Of a stretch of 64,000 nucleotides of DNA, positions 9,004 to 17,165 are shown one piece after another (positions within the stretch are counted from its first letter, which is position 1; every line of letters starts with the position of its first letter). A program made the translations under genes and the position numbers. The notes below the pieces were generated by a model. That model was not told where the DNA came from. It saw nothing but the letters and a program-made list of their open reading frames with translations, and searched no databases. This DNA is from Bacteroides sp. An322 (lineage in GTDB: Bacteria > Bacteroidota > Bacteroidia > Bacteroidales > Bacteroidaceae), in NCBI RefSeq assembly GCF_002161765.1, contig NZ_NFIN01000004.1:62001-126000 (forward strand), read 5' to 3'.

Positions 9004-9131
9004 AACGCAAAGGCGCAAAAGCGCAAAGATTTATTTTAGAGAAAGCAAAAGACACGGAGAGCAAACGTAAAGTCTCTGTAGACTTTGCCTTCTCTAAAAA
9101 ATTATCCTCCGCGCTTTTGCGCCTCTGCGTT
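9004..9131. repeat. Iterated-arm palindromic repeat (ACGCAGAG type), copy 1
   Basis: The left arm is built from ACGCAAAG, GCGCAAAA and GCGCAAAG, and the right arm reads GCGCTTTTGCGCCTCTGCGT. A second, inner inverted repeat pairs TTTAGAGAAAGCAAA with TTTGCCTTCTCTAAA. Very similar outer and inner arms occur at 25155-25279. This copy lies in the probable 5' leader of the DUF5715 gene. Confidence 0.85.
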
Positions 9132-9167
9132 CGCCTTAAATATTCCATAAAACGACATAAAAACGCA

Positions 9168-9175
9168 CAAAGATA
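9168..9175 (-). promoter_or_regulatory. Probable -7 element (TATCTTTG on minus strand)
   Basis: Read on the minus strand this is TATCTTTG, a TAnnTTTG match, with a TTG about 18 bp upstream. It would drive the DUF5715-truA-transporter operon and place the palindromic repeat at 9004-9131 in the mRNA leader. Confidence 0.5.
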
Positions 9176-9229
9176 AGGAGATTCGATGAAACACAAGATG
9201 AAAAAAGAAAGAATTTGCCCGATTAGACG

Positions 9230-9259
9230 TTTGTAGATTCAAAGGAATGATTAAATTTG
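9230..9259 (+). promoter_or_regulatory. Bacteroidetes-type promoter for phoH
   Basis: TTTG at 9230-9233 and TAAATTTG at 9252-9259, separated by 18 bp, match the -33/-7 consensus of the Bacteroidetes primary sigma factor. The phoH start codon is 30 bp downstream. Confidence 0.65.
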
Positions 9260-9289
9260 CAGAAAAATTTAATTACGAGCAAAGACTGA

Positions 9290-10282
9290 ATGATAGAAAA
9301 GCATATTGTACTGGAGGACATCGACCCGGTGGTCTTCTATGGCGTCAATAACGCCAACATGCAAATGATTAAGGCATTATTCCCCAAGCTACGCATCGTA
9401 GCCCGCGGGAATGTCATTAAGGTGATGGGAGATGAAGAGGAAATGTGCGCTTTCGAAGAAGCCGTATTAGACTTGGAGAAGCATTGCGCGCAATACAATT
9501 CATTGAACGAAGAAGCGATTCTGGATATCATCAAAGGGAACAAGCCCGCGGTAGAGAAGACGGGCGACGCTATCGTGTATAGCGTGACGGGCAAACCGAT
9601 TACACCCCGAAGCGCCAACCAGTTGAAGTTGGTAAAGGAGTTCGAGAAGAACGACCTGACTTTCGCTATCGGTCCCGCCGGTTCGGGAAAGACCTATACG
9701 GCAATAGCCCTTGCCGTGCGGGCATTGAAGAACAAGGAAATCAAGAAGATTATCCTGAGCCGCCCGGCGGTAGAGGCAGGAGAAAAGTTAGGTTTCCTTC
9801 CCGGAGACATGAAAGACAAAATCGACCCGTACCTGCAACCGCTTTATGATGCCTTGCAAGACATGATTCCGGCGGCTAAGCTCAAGGAATACATGGACCT
9901 GAACATCATTCAGATTGCTCCGCTCGCCTTCATGCGCGGACGGACCTTAAACGATGCCGTGGTGATTTTGGACGAAGCACAAAACACCACCACCCAGCAA
10001 ATCAAGATGTTCCTCACCCGTATGGGCATGAACACCAAGATGATAGTGACGGGCGACATGACGCAGATAGACCTTCCCTCGCATCAGACTTCGGGCTTGG
10101 TACAAGCCTTGAAGATACTGAAAGGAGTAAAAGGCATCAGCTTCATCGAACTGAATAAAAAAGACATCGTGCGCCACAAGTTGGTGACCCGCATCGTTGA
10201 GGCATACGAAAAATTTGAGGCAGAGAACAAAGTTGCCCCCAAACAAACAAAAACATCAAAAGAAACGGATATACACCTATAA
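9290..10282 (+). CDS. phoH: PhoH-family ATPase
   Basis: A 330-residue cytoplasmic P-loop protein. The N-terminal part (about 1-105) resembles the region found before the ATPase core in PhoH-like proteins. The core has Walker A ([11 protein letters not shown], about residues 129-139), a long [15 protein letters not shown] segment typical of PhoH, and Walker B ([11 protein letters not shown]). The C-terminal tail is lysine- and threonine-rich. PhoH proteins are ATPases linked to RNA metabolism; the precise function is not settled. It precedes purC by 14 bp, so the two are probably co-transcribed. Confidence 0.94.
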   Translation: MIEKHIVLEDIDPVVFYGVNNANMQMIKALFPKLRIVARGNVIKVMGDEEEMCAFEEAVLDLEKHCAQYNSLNEEAILDIIKGNKPAVEKTGDAIVYSVTGKPITPRSANQLKLVKEFEKNDLTFAIGPAGSGKTYTAIALAVRALKNKEIKKIILSRPAVEAGEKLGFLPGDMKDKIDPYLQPLYDALQDMIPAAKLKEYMDLNIIQIAPLAFMRGRTLNDAVVILDEAQNTTTQQIKMFLTRMGMNTKMIVTGDMTQIDLPSHQTSGLVQALKILKGVKGISFIELNKKDIVRHKLVTRIVEAYEKFEAENKVAPKQTKTSKETDIHL

Positions 10283-10296
10283 TATATATAGCAATT

Positions 10297-11244
10297 ATGA
10301 GTAAAGCTTTAACAAAAACCGATTTTCACTTTCCGGGACAGAAAAGTGTTTATCATGGCAAAGTGCGTGATGTGTACAACATCAATGATGAAAAACTGAT
10401 TATGGTAGCTACCGACCGCATCTCGGCATTCGATGTGGTATTGCCCGAAGGTATTCCCTATAAAGGCCAAATGCTGAACCAAATAGCGGCTAAATTCTTG
10501 GATGCTACCTCTGATATTTGCCCCAACTGGAAACTCGCCACTCCCGACCCGATGGTGACCGTGGGCGTGATGTGCCAGGGATTCCCCGTGGAAATGATTG
10601 TACGCGGATATTTGTGCGGAAGCGCATGGCGTGCTTACAAGAGCGGTGTGCGTGAGATTTGCGGTGTACGCCTGCCCGAAAACATGCGTGAGAACGAGAA
10701 ATTCCCGCATCCGATTATTACTCCTACCACAAAGGCTGAAATGGGCATGCACGACGAGGATATCTCGAAAGAAGAAATCCTTGCCCGCGGACTTGCCACT
10801 CCAGAGGAATATGAAACATTGGAGTGTTATACCCTTGCCCTCTTCGAACGCGGCACACAAATCGCGGCTGAACGTGGCTTGATATTGGTAGATACGAAAT
10901 ACGAGTTCGGAAAACACAACGGACAGATTTACCTGATGGACGAAATCCATACGCCCGACTCAAGCCGTTATTTCTATTCGGAAGGTTATCAGGAACGCTT
11001 CGAGAAAGAAGAGCCTCAGAAACAATTATCGAAAGAATTTGTACGCGAATGGTTAATGGCAAACGGTTTCCAAGGAAAAGAAGGCCAGCAAGTGCCCGAA
11101 ATGACTCCCGAAATCGTATCTTCCATTAGCGACCGTTACATCGAATTGTTCGAGCACATCACCGGTGAACCGTTCGTAAAAGCCGATACCGAACACCTTG
11201 CCGAACGTATCGAAAAGAACGTAATGGATTATCTGATGCAATAA
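10297..11244 (+). CDS. purC: SAICAR synthetase PurC
   Basis: Phosphoribosylaminoimidazole-succinocarboxamide synthase, 315 residues, which joins aspartate to CAIR with ATP in purine synthesis. Signatures are [26 protein letters not shown] (nucleotide-binding N terminus), [16 protein letters not shown], the [11 protein letters not shown] motif and [11 protein letters not shown]. The length fits the longer, yeast-like subgroup common in Bacteroidetes. It follows phoH closely; downstream an inverted repeat (11258-11331) separates it from menG. Confidence 0.96.
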   Translation: MSKALTKTDFHFPGQKSVYHGKVRDVYNINDEKLIMVATDRISAFDVVLPEGIPYKGQMLNQIAAKFLDATSDICPNWKLATPDPMVTVGVMCQGFPVEMIVRGYLCGSAWRAYKSGVREICGVRLPENMRENEKFPHPIITPTTKAEMGMHDEDISKEEILARGLATPEEYETLECYTLALFERGTQIAAERGLILVDTKYEFGKHNGQIYLMDEIHTPDSSRYFYSEGYQERFEKEEPQKQLSKEFVREWLMANGFQGKEGQQVPEMTPEIVSSISDRYIELFEHITGEPFVKADTEHLAERIEKNVMDYLMQ

Positions 11245-11257
11245 TGCAATTTAGGGA

Positions 11258-11331
11258 AACGCAGATTAACGCAGATTAGTGCAGATATATTCTCTTAAAC
11301 TAATCTGCGAAAATCCGCGTTAATCTGCGTT
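11258..11331. repeat. Iterated-arm palindromic repeat (ACGCAGATTA type)
   Basis: The left arm repeats a 10-mer (ACGCAGATTA, ACGCAGATTA, then GTGCAGAT) and the right arm is its inverted counterpart (TAATCTGCG and TTAATCTGCGTT), with a short AT-rich loop. It has the same design as the ACGCAGAG-type elements but a different unit. It lies between co-directional purC and menG. Confidence 0.85.
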
Positions 11332-11364
11332 GATAAAGCAATAAACCTATTTTTGATATAGCAA

Positions 11365-12105
11365 ATGACTCATTATCCCCAAGAGAAAATCAAGCCTTAT
11401 AACGAAAGCGAAGGGAAAGCGGCACAAGTGGAAAAGATGTTCGACAACATTGCCCCTGCTTATGACAAGCTGAACCACCTGCTCTCGCTGGACATCGACA
11501 AAAGCTGGAGACGCAAAGCCATCAGCCTGCTCAAGCCATACCATCCGCAACACATCATGGATGTAGCCACAGGTACGGGTGATTTCGCCATACAAGCCTA
11601 CCGTATGCTCCAGCCCGAGGAACTGATAGGGACCGACATCTCGGAAGGAATGATGAACGTAGGAAGGGAGAAAGTGAAGCAAGCGCATCTGGACGCGCAC
11701 ATCTCTTTCGCCAAAGAAGACTGCACCGCACTCACCTTTCCCGATGCCCGCTTCGATGCCATTACCGTGGCTTTCGGTGTGCGGAATTTCGAGAACCTCG
11801 ATAAGGGATTACAAGAAATGCATCGGGTACTGGTTCCGGACGGACACCTTGTGATTCTGGAACTATCCGAGCCCGAATGGTTCCCGATGAAGCAACTTTA
11901 TGCCCTCTACTCGAAAATCGTTATCCCCAACTTAGGGAAACTGTTCTCTAAAGACCGTAGTGCCTATACCTATTTGCCTAACTCCATTAAGGCTTTCCCC
12001 CAAGGAGAAGTGATGCAAAACATCCTCCGTAAGGCAGGCTTCCGGGAGGTTATCTTCAAAAGGCTGACATTGGGCATCTGTACGTTATATTTTGCAACTA
12101 AGTAA
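11365..12105 (+). CDS. menG: Demethylmenaquinone methyltransferase
   Basis: A 246-residue class I SAM methyltransferase of the UbiE/MenG type, catalysing the last step of menaquinone synthesis in a menaquinone-using anaerobe. Diagnostic pieces are [17 protein letters not shown] near the N terminus, the SAM motif [23 protein letters not shown], and the C-terminal family signature around [15 protein letters not shown]. The length is typical. It sits 21 bp upstream of aroE, in the same direction. Confidence 0.95.
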   Translation: MTHYPQEKIKPYNESEGKAAQVEKMFDNIAPAYDKLNHLLSLDIDKSWRRKAISLLKPYHPQHIMDVATGTGDFAIQAYRMLQPEELIGTDISEGMMNVGREKVKQAHLDAHISFAKEDCTALTFPDARFDAITVAFGVRNFENLDKGLQEMHRVLVPDGHLVILELSEPEWFPMKQLYALYSKIVIPNLGKLFSKDRSAYTYLPNSIKAFPQGEVMQNILRKAGFREVIFKRLTLGICTLYFATK

Positions 12106-12126
12106 TCTGTTTATAAACTTCATGTC

Positions 12127-12870
12127 ATGAAAAAATTTGGTTTGATAGGTTATCCGCTCGGACATTCTTTTTCCAAGAATTTCTTCAACGAGAAATTCGC
12201 ATCGGAAAACATTGACGCGCAATACGTCAACTTCGAAATACCGGCTATCGAAGACTTCCCCAAAGTCGTGGCTATGAATCCCGACTTATGCGGGCTGAAT
12301 GTCACTATCCCTTACAAGGAGAAAGTCATCTCTTATTTAGACCGTGTGGACACGGTTGCCGCCGAAATAGGTGCGGTCAATGTCATCAAGTTCGAACGGA
12401 TCAAAGGAAAGCTGAAATTAGCAGGATACAACTCGGATGTCATCGGCTTTACCCGCTCCATCGAATCGTTATTGGAACCGCATCACAAGAAAGCGTTGAT
12501 TTTAGGGACGGGCGGTTCTTCGAAAGCCATTAACTACGGTTTGAAGCAACTGGGACTGGAAACGCTTTTCGTATCCCGGAACCGGCACAACAATCAGACC
12601 ATCACTTACGAGGAACTGACTCCTGAAATCATGGACGAATACAAGGTCATTGTCAATTGCACGCCCGTAGGAATGTATCCTCAGGCAGACCAATGCCCGA
12701 ACATCCCATACGAATGCCTTACTCCAAGGCATCTGCTCTACGATTTGCTCTACAATCCCGACACGACGCTTTTCATGAAAAAAGGAAGCGACCAGGGAGC
12801 CGTAGTAAAGAACGGACTCGAAATGCTCCTGCTCCAAGCCTTCGGCTCGTGGGAAATATGGAACCAATGA
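12127..12870 (+). CDS. aroE: Shikimate dehydrogenase AroE
   Basis: A 247-residue NADP-dependent enzyme that reduces 3-dehydroshikimate to shikimate in aromatic amino acid synthesis. The substrate-binding half shows GYPLGHSFSKNFFN and NVTIPYKEKVI (catalytic Lys); the dinucleotide half shows GTGGSSKAINYGL and the C-terminal NGLEMLLLQA signature. It is somewhat shorter than the E. coli protein, as is usual in Bacteroidetes. A palindromic repeat begins one base after the stop codon. aroC lies about 3 kb downstream. Confidence 0.95.
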   Translation: MKKFGLIGYPLGHSFSKNFFNEKFASENIDAQYVNFEIPAIEDFPKVVAMNPDLCGLNVTIPYKEKVISYLDRVDTVAAEIGAVNVIKFERIKGKLKLAGYNSDVIGFTRSIESLLEPHHKKALILGTGGSSKAINYGLKQLGLETLFVSRNRHNNQTITYEELTPEIMDEYKVIVNCTPVGMYPQADQCPNIPYECLTPRHLLYDLLYNPDTTLFMKKGSDQGAVVKNGLEMLLLQAFGSWEIWNQ

Positions 12871-12968
12871 TTTTCTCACCACAGATTACACAGATTAAAT
12901 TAATTAATATTCCAGTGCTTTCTGTGGTGTATATTTAATTTTAAATCTGTGTAATCTGTGGTGAAAAA
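12871..12968. repeat. Iterated-arm palindromic repeat (ACCACAGATTA type)
   Basis: The left arm (TTTTCTCACCACAGATTACA, then CAGATTAAAT) and the right arm (AAATCTGTGTAATCTGTGGT, then GAAAAA) pair over about 35 bases around an AT-rich loop. The right arm contains GTGGTG at 12958-12963, the only credible start codons of the alpha/beta hydrolase gene, so this element overlaps a coding start. Confidence 0.85.
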
Positions 12969-13920
12969 TAAAAAGAAAAAAGTCCTTATCGGAAGCGGAA
13001 TCGTTTTGATTCTTCTTATCGCCTCGCTCATCGGAGGAAGCCTGTATATGCTCGACTTCTCCCTACGCCCCGTAAACCGCGGGAAAGACATGGAAGGCTC
13101 TATGGCATATATGCGCCAAACCTATCCGCACATCGTGCCTTGGATAGACAGCCTGAACCAATGCCGTGCCTTGCGCGATACCTTTATCACCGCTCCCGAC
13201 GGCATCCGTATGCACGCTTTCTATGTACGTGCTCCCCGTCCTACGACACACACCGCCGTTATCGTACATGGCTATACCGATAATGCCATCCGTATGTTCC
13301 ATATCGGATATTTATACAACCGCTCTTTAGGCTACAATATCCTCCTACCCGACCTGCGCTATACGGGACTAACCGAAGGCGATGCCATCCAAATGGGTTG
13401 GCTCGACCGGAAAGATGTCATACAATGGATAAATACCGCTCCGTATATCTTCGGCGATTCCATCCGAGCCGTGGTGCACGGCATCTCAATGGGAGCCGCC
13501 ACCACAATGATGGTTTCGGGCGAGAAGCTTCCCGACTATATACGGTGTTTCGTGGAAGATTGCGGATATACCAGCGTATGGGACCAGTTCGAAAAAGAAT
13601 TGAAGGGAGTGTTCCATCTGCCCGCCTTTCCTTTATTATATGTGACCGAATGGATATGCCAGCTTCAGAACGGATGGAACTTCCACGAAGCTTCGGCTCT
13701 GAATCAAGTAAAGAAATGCCGCAAACCCATGCTTTTCATTCATGGCGATAAAGACGATTTTGTACCTACGTGGATGGTGTATCGGCTTTACGAAGCCAAA
13801 CCTCAGCCCAAAGCTCTATGGGTAGTTCCCGGAGTAGACCATGCCCACTCGTATCGTGATTATCCCGAAGAATATACCGGAAAAGTGCGGAAGTTTGTGG
13901 AGGGATATCTTGAAAATTAA
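12958..13920 (+). CDS. Membrane-anchored alpha/beta hydrolase
   Basis: A 320-residue hydrolase with an N-terminal anchor (KKKKVLIGSGIVLILLIASL). The catalytic serine is in HGISMGAA (G-x-S-x-G); the acid is probably in HGDKDDFVP and the histidine in VDHAHSYRDYPEEY. The oxyanion region reads IVHGYTDNA. It resembles Bacteroidetes serine hydrolases of the peptidase S9/esterase type; the substrate is unknown. There is no ATG ahead of the anchor: translation must begin at GTG 12958 or GTG 12961, both inside the right arm of the palindromic repeat 12871-12968, and no ribosome-binding site is visible. The gene follows aroE. Confidence 0.88.
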   Translation: MVKNKKKKVLIGSGIVLILLIASLIGGSLYMLDFSLRPVNRGKDMEGSMAYMRQTYPHIVPWIDSLNQCRALRDTFITAPDGIRMHAFYVRAPRPTTHTAVIVHGYTDNAIRMFHIGYLYNRSLGYNILLPDLRYTGLTEGDAIQMGWLDRKDVIQWINTAPYIFGDSIRAVVHGISMGAATTMMVSGEKLPDYIRCFVEDCGYTSVWDQFEKELKGVFHLPAFPLLYVTEWICQLQNGWNFHEASALNQVKKCRKPMLFIHGDKDDFVPTWMVYRLYEAKPQPKALWVVPGVDHAHSYRDYPEEYTGKVRKFVEGYLEN

Positions 13921-13931
13921 AAGAAAAGGTG

Positions 13932-13939
13932 TATCTTTG
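13932..13939 (+). promoter_or_regulatory. -7 element TATCTTTG before a very short ORF
   Basis: TATCTTTG matches the TAnnTTTG consensus and is followed by GGAAAGGAG at 13955-13963, a strong purine-rich ribosome-binding site, 8 bp before an ATG. It begins 12 bp after the hydrolase stop codon. Confidence 0.5.
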
Positions 13940-13971
13940 TGAACAAACAAAATCGGAAAGGAGATTATTTT

Positions 13972-14049
13972 ATGAAAGCAATTGTATCATTAATCAACGA
14001 TATACATAATAGTCGGTCACCTATACGTCAACCCTTGAATTGTATATAA
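13972..14049 (+). CDS. Possible 25-residue peptide or gene remnant
   Basis: The ATG at 13972 opens a 25-codon frame (begins MKAIVSLINDIHN, ends QPLNCI) with a good -7 element and an unusually strong purine-rich site GGAAAGGAG upstream. The peptide is not recognised. It could be a genuine small protein, a leader peptide, or the surviving 5' end of a gene truncated before the palindromic repeat at 14093. The AT-rich composition differs from its neighbours. Confidence 0.3.
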   Translation: MKAIVSLINDIHNSRSPIRQPLNCI

Positions 14050-14092
14050 ACTATAGTAACATAAAAATGATTTGCGAAAAATAGTTGATGCA

Positions 14093-14174
14093 TTGTCATC
14101 CTGAACGAAGTGAAGGATTTCGTATATACCCACGTGAACGCATTCGAGATTCTTCACTTCGTTCAGAATGACAA
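14093..14174. repeat. Palindromic repeat, GAACGAAGTGAAG family, copy 1
   Basis: TTGTCATCCTGAACGAAGTG pairs with CACTTCGTTCAGAATGACAA across about 45 bp. The right half contains CGAGATTCTTCACTTCGTTC, which recurs exactly at 60012-60031. Similar palindromes are dispersed widely in bacterial genomes (general knowledge). It lies in the 320-bp gap before lemA, which otherwise holds only the 25-codon ORF and AT-rich sequence. Confidence 0.85.
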
Positions 14175-14243
14175 AAGGTTTTCGTAATTCATTTCTGATT
14201 GATTATAAAAATATTGCAAACCAATAAAACAAAGAAACATCGT

Positions 14244-14825
14244 ATGAAAAAAACTTGGATTATCGTGATTGTAGTTCTTGTCGTTCTGATAGGATACAGT
14301 GTCTCTTCGTATAACTCGATGGTGACGCAGGAAGAAAAAGTGGGAACAGCCTGGAGCAATGTAGAAAACCAATACCAACGGCGTTCCGACCTGATTCCGA
14401 ACCTTGTAAACACCGTCAAGGGATATGCCGCACACGAGAAGGAAACTTTCGATGCCGTGGTGTCAGCCCGCGCTAAGGCTACCCAAATGTCGGTCGATAT
14501 TGATGACCTTACTCCCGAAAAATTAGCGGCTTACCAACGTGCGCAAGGCGAGATAGGAAGCGCATTGGGACGCTTACTTGCCGTGACCGAAAATTATCCC
14601 GACCTGAAAGCCAACGAAAACTTCAAGGAACTTCAGGCACAATTAGAAGGTACGGAAAACCGCATCAGCGTAGAACGGCGTAAATTCAACGAGACGGCAC
14701 GCGAATACAACACCTCCATCCGCCGGTTCCCGAAAAACATCTTTGCGGGCATCTTCGGATTCGAGAAACGTCCCTACTTCGAAGCGGAAGAAGGAGCCGA
14801 ACAAGCACCCGAAGTCAAGTTCTAA
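14244..14825 (+). CDS. lemA: LemA family protein
   Basis: Start at ATG 14244, where MKKTWIIVIVVLVVLIGYSV gives the single N-terminal membrane helix typical of LemA; 15 further upstream codons are open but not coding-like. The rest (193 residues in all) is the LemA four-helix domain: YNSMVTQEEKVGTAWSNVENQYQRR, DLIPNLVNTVKGYAAHE and AENRISVERRKFNETAREYN-like helices, ending FGFEKRPYFEAEE. LemA proteins are membrane-anchored with an extracytoplasmic domain; their function is poorly defined. The gene is followed 10 bp later by a TPM-domain gene, a pairing common in bacteria that suggests a joint envelope role. Confidence 0.93.
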   Translation: MKKTWIIVIVVLVVLIGYSVSSYNSMVTQEEKVGTAWSNVENQYQRRSDLIPNLVNTVKGYAAHEKETFDAVVSARAKATQMSVDIDDLTPEKLAAYQRAQGEIGSALGRLLAVTENYPDLKANENFKELQAQLEGTENRISVERRKFNETAREYNTSIRRFPKNIFAGIFGFEKRPYFEAEEGAEQAPEVKF

Positions 14826-14834
14826 TCCTCGCTT

Positions 14835-15749
14835 ATGAAAAGACATTTGTTGCTTTTCCTGCTATTCGCCTGTACCACGCTTGGGGCGCAAACCAACGTA
14901 TATAAGGTGGAAGACATCCCCATGGTTCACCTGCAGGATGCCCGGCGCTACGTGAGCAATCCCGACGGCATCTTGAGCGAAACCACGGTCTATGCCATCG
15001 ACACGACACTTTACGCCCTCGAACGCGAAACGGGCATCCAAACCTTAGTGGTAGCGGTAGGGCAAATAGAAGGCGGAGATTGTTTCGATTTCGCTTACCG
15101 GTTGGGAAGGGAAAACGGAGTGGGCAGGAAAGAGACCGACAACGGGCTGGTCATCCTTCTCGTCACGGGCGAGCGGTGCATCCAGTTTGCCACGGGATAT
15201 GGCTTGGAAGGCGACCTCCCCGACGCAATATGCAAGCGGATTCAGGTGCGCTACATGAATCCTCATTTCAGTAAAGACGAATGGGACGCTGGCATGTTAG
15301 AGGGTGTGCGCGCGGTGCGTGCCCAGTTGAGCGGGACAGGCAATCCCGTTTCCTCTTCCGAAGAAGAAAACGACACGCTGCTCTTGTTCGCCATTTTCTT
15401 CTGCTGCTTCATCCTCGTCCCCCTGTTCTTATGGTTCAACGCCAAGCAGCGCAAACGATGCCCGCAATGCCACAAACATAAGCTCCGTCAGATATCGGTA
15501 CAGAGCTTTTCGCAAGGAGACGGATACCGCATAGAAGAAGTGACTTACGTGTGCGGGAATTGCGGCAATGTGGTGCGCAAGCAACGCCGTGTACGCGAAG
15601 ACGATGATTTCCATCACCGCGGAGGAAACGGCTGGCCCTTCTTAGGCGGTCCGTTCTTCGGAGGCGGAGGACACGGAGGAGGCGGCTTCGGCGGAGGAAG
15701 TTTCGGAGGAGGAGACTTCGGAGGCGGAGGAGCAGGAAGCAAATTTTGA
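14835..15749 (+). CDS. TPM-domain membrane protein (YgcG-like)
   Basis: A 304-residue protein with signal peptide MKRHLLLFLLFACTTLGAQ, an extracytoplasmic TPM domain (about 30-165: VSNPDGILSE, LVVAVGQIEGGDCFDFAYRL, GLVILLVTGERCIQFATGYGLEG), a membrane helix (about 175-197: LLLFAIFFCCFILVPLFLWF), then a small four-cysteine zinc-ribbon-like segment (CPQCHKH and CGNCG) and a glycine-rich tail with a terminal SKF. This matches YgcG-type TPM proteins apart from the zinc-ribbon-like insertion. Several members act as phosphatases or in membrane-protein repair; the role here is unknown. It is in an operon with lemA (10-bp gap). Confidence 0.9.
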   Translation: MKRHLLLFLLFACTTLGAQTNVYKVEDIPMVHLQDARRYVSNPDGILSETTVYAIDTTLYALERETGIQTLVVAVGQIEGGDCFDFAYRLGRENGVGRKETDNGLVILLVTGERCIQFATGYGLEGDLPDAICKRIQVRYMNPHFSKDEWDAGMLEGVRAVRAQLSGTGNPVSSSEEENDTLLLFAIFFCCFILVPLFLWFNAKQRKRCPQCHKHKLRQISVQSFSQGDGYRIEEVTYVCGNCGNVVRKQRRVREDDDFHHRGGNGWPFLGGPFFGGGGHGGGGFGGGSFGGGDFGGGGAGSKF

Positions 15750-15764
15750 ATCGAATTAATTATT

Positions 15765-15825
15765 CACCACAGAGTGGCACAGAGGAAATAATTAAAACTC
15801 TGTGTGCCTCTGTGCCCTCTGTGGT
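15765..15825. repeat. Iterated-arm palindromic repeat (CACCACAGAG type)
   Basis: The left arm has CACCACAGAG then TGGCACAGAG; the right arm has CTCTGTGTGCCTCTGTG then CCCTCTGTGGT. The loop is short and AT-rich (AAATAATTAAAA). It is of the same design as the elements at 11258, 12871 and 16931. It lies between the TPM gene and aroC, ending 17 bp before the aroC start. Confidence 0.85.
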
Positions 15826-15842
15826 AAAAACGACATATACGT

Positions 15843-16919
15843 ATGAACAACACTTTTGGAAATATATTTACGCTGACCAGCTTCGGCGAATCGCACGGAA
15901 AAGCGATTGGAGGCGTGATTGACGGATTTCCTGCCGGCATCCGCATCGATGAGGAATTCGTAAGACAAGAACTTGCACGCCGCCGTCCGGGGCAGTCTGC
16001 CCTGACTACGGGACGTCAGGAAGCCGATGCCGTAGAGTTCCTTTCGGGCATCTACAAGGGAGTGTCTACGGGATGCCCCATTGGGTTCGTGGTATGGAAC
16101 ACCAACCAGCATTCGGCTGATTACGACAACATGAAAGACGTGTTCCGTCCCTCGCATGCCGATTTCACCTACACACAGAAATACGGCATACGCGACCATC
16201 GGGGCGGAGGACGCTCGTCGGCACGCGAAACCATTTCACGTGTCGTAGCGGGTGCATTAGCCAAACTGGCACTGAAAGAAATAGGCGTGCAGATAACGGC
16301 ATTCACTTCGCAAGTGGGACCCTTGGCTTTGGATAAAGACTATGCACAATACGACTTCGGGTGCATTGAAAAGAATCCCGTGCGTTGCCCCGACCCTGAA
16401 CTGGCACGGCAAATGGAAGAGCTTATCCTGCGTGTAAAGGGCGAAGGCGATACCATCGGAGGCGTAGTGAGCTGCGTCATCCGAGGATGCCCCATTGGAT
16501 TGGGACAACCCGTATTCGGGAAACTTCATGCCGCATTGGGGAACGCCATGCTGAGCATCAACGCCGCCAAAGGGTTCGAATACGGGCAAGGATTCGGAAG
16601 CATGGATCTGAAGGGAAGCCAGCAAAACGATTTGTTCTATAACGAAGGCGGACGCATCGCCTTGCGCACCAACCGTTCGGGAGGCATCCAAGGAGGAATC
16701 AGCAACGGCGAAGACATCTATTTCCGTGTAGCTTTCAAACCCGTAGCGACCGTCCTCATGGAACAGCCCACGGTAGACAAGGCGGGAAACGAAACCGTCC
16801 TGAAAGCCCGCGGACGCCACGACCCCTGCGTATTGCCCCGTGCCGTGCCCATCGTAGAAGCCATGGCGGCAATGACCCTACTCGACTATTATTTACTGGA
16901 TAAAGCCAGCAGAATGTAA
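15843..16919 (+). CDS. aroC: Chorismate synthase AroC
   Basis: A 358-residue FMN-dependent lyase that converts EPSP to chorismate, the end of the shikimate pathway. Diagnostic segments are [20 protein letters not shown] at the N terminus, [33 protein letters not shown] (FMN/substrate site) and the C-terminal [18 protein letters not shown]. Length and order are normal. A palindromic repeat precedes it and a nested pair of repeats follows it. Confidence 0.97.
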   Translation: MNNTFGNIFTLTSFGESHGKAIGGVIDGFPAGIRIDEEFVRQELARRRPGQSALTTGRQEADAVEFLSGIYKGVSTGCPIGFVVWNTNQHSADYDNMKDVFRPSHADFTYTQKYGIRDHRGGGRSSARETISRVVAGALAKLALKEIGVQITAFTSQVGPLALDKDYAQYDFGCIEKNPVRCPDPELARQMEELILRVKGEGDTIGGVVSCVIRGCPIGLGQPVFGKLHAALGNAMLSINAAKGFEYGQGFGSMDLKGSQQNDLFYNEGGRIALRTNRSGGIQGGISNGEDIYFRVAFKPVATVLMEQPTVDKAGNETVLKARGRHDPCVLPRAVPIVEAMAAMTLLDYYLLDKASRM

Positions 16920-16930
16920 TTTTTTAATAA

Positions 16931-17147
16931 ACACAGAGACGCAAAGACGCAGAGAATATCGTTAAGAGGAAGCAAAGTTCACTATGAATGTCCGCATTTC
17001 ACCCAATTAATTGTAGGGGCGTATCGTATACGCCCGAATGCACACACCTTATCTACGCGGATGTTTTCAGGGCGTATGCGATACGCCCCTACATTGGCTT
17101 TTTGCGGACATTCATTAAAAAACTTTGCGCTTTTGCGTCTCTGCGTT
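16931..17147. repeat. Iterated-arm palindromic repeat with a second element in its loop
   Basis: The outer left arm is built from ACACAGAG, ACGCAAAG and ACGCAGAG; the outer right arm reads TTTGCGCTTTTGCGTCTCTG then CGTT. Between them is a middle inverted pair (GAATGTCCGCA near 16985 and TGCGGACATTC near 17103), and at the centre the complete GGGGCGTAT double-hairpin element at 17013-17092. It fills the 246-bp gap between aroC and the M20 peptidase gene. Confidence 0.9.
17013..17092. repeat. GGGGCGTAT double-hairpin element, copy 1 (nested)
   Basis: An 80-bp element starting GTAGGGG and ending CCCCTAC. Hairpin 1 is GGGCGTAT-CGT-ATACGCCC and hairpin 2 is GGGCGTAT-GCG-ATACGCCC; about 35 bp (GAATGCA through GATGTTTTCA) join them. 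Relatives lie at 20672-20742, 22685-22754 and 35089-35167, with a single-hairpin version at 61784-61811. Confidence 0.9.
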
Positions 17148-17165
17148 CTATAAACACACAACTGT

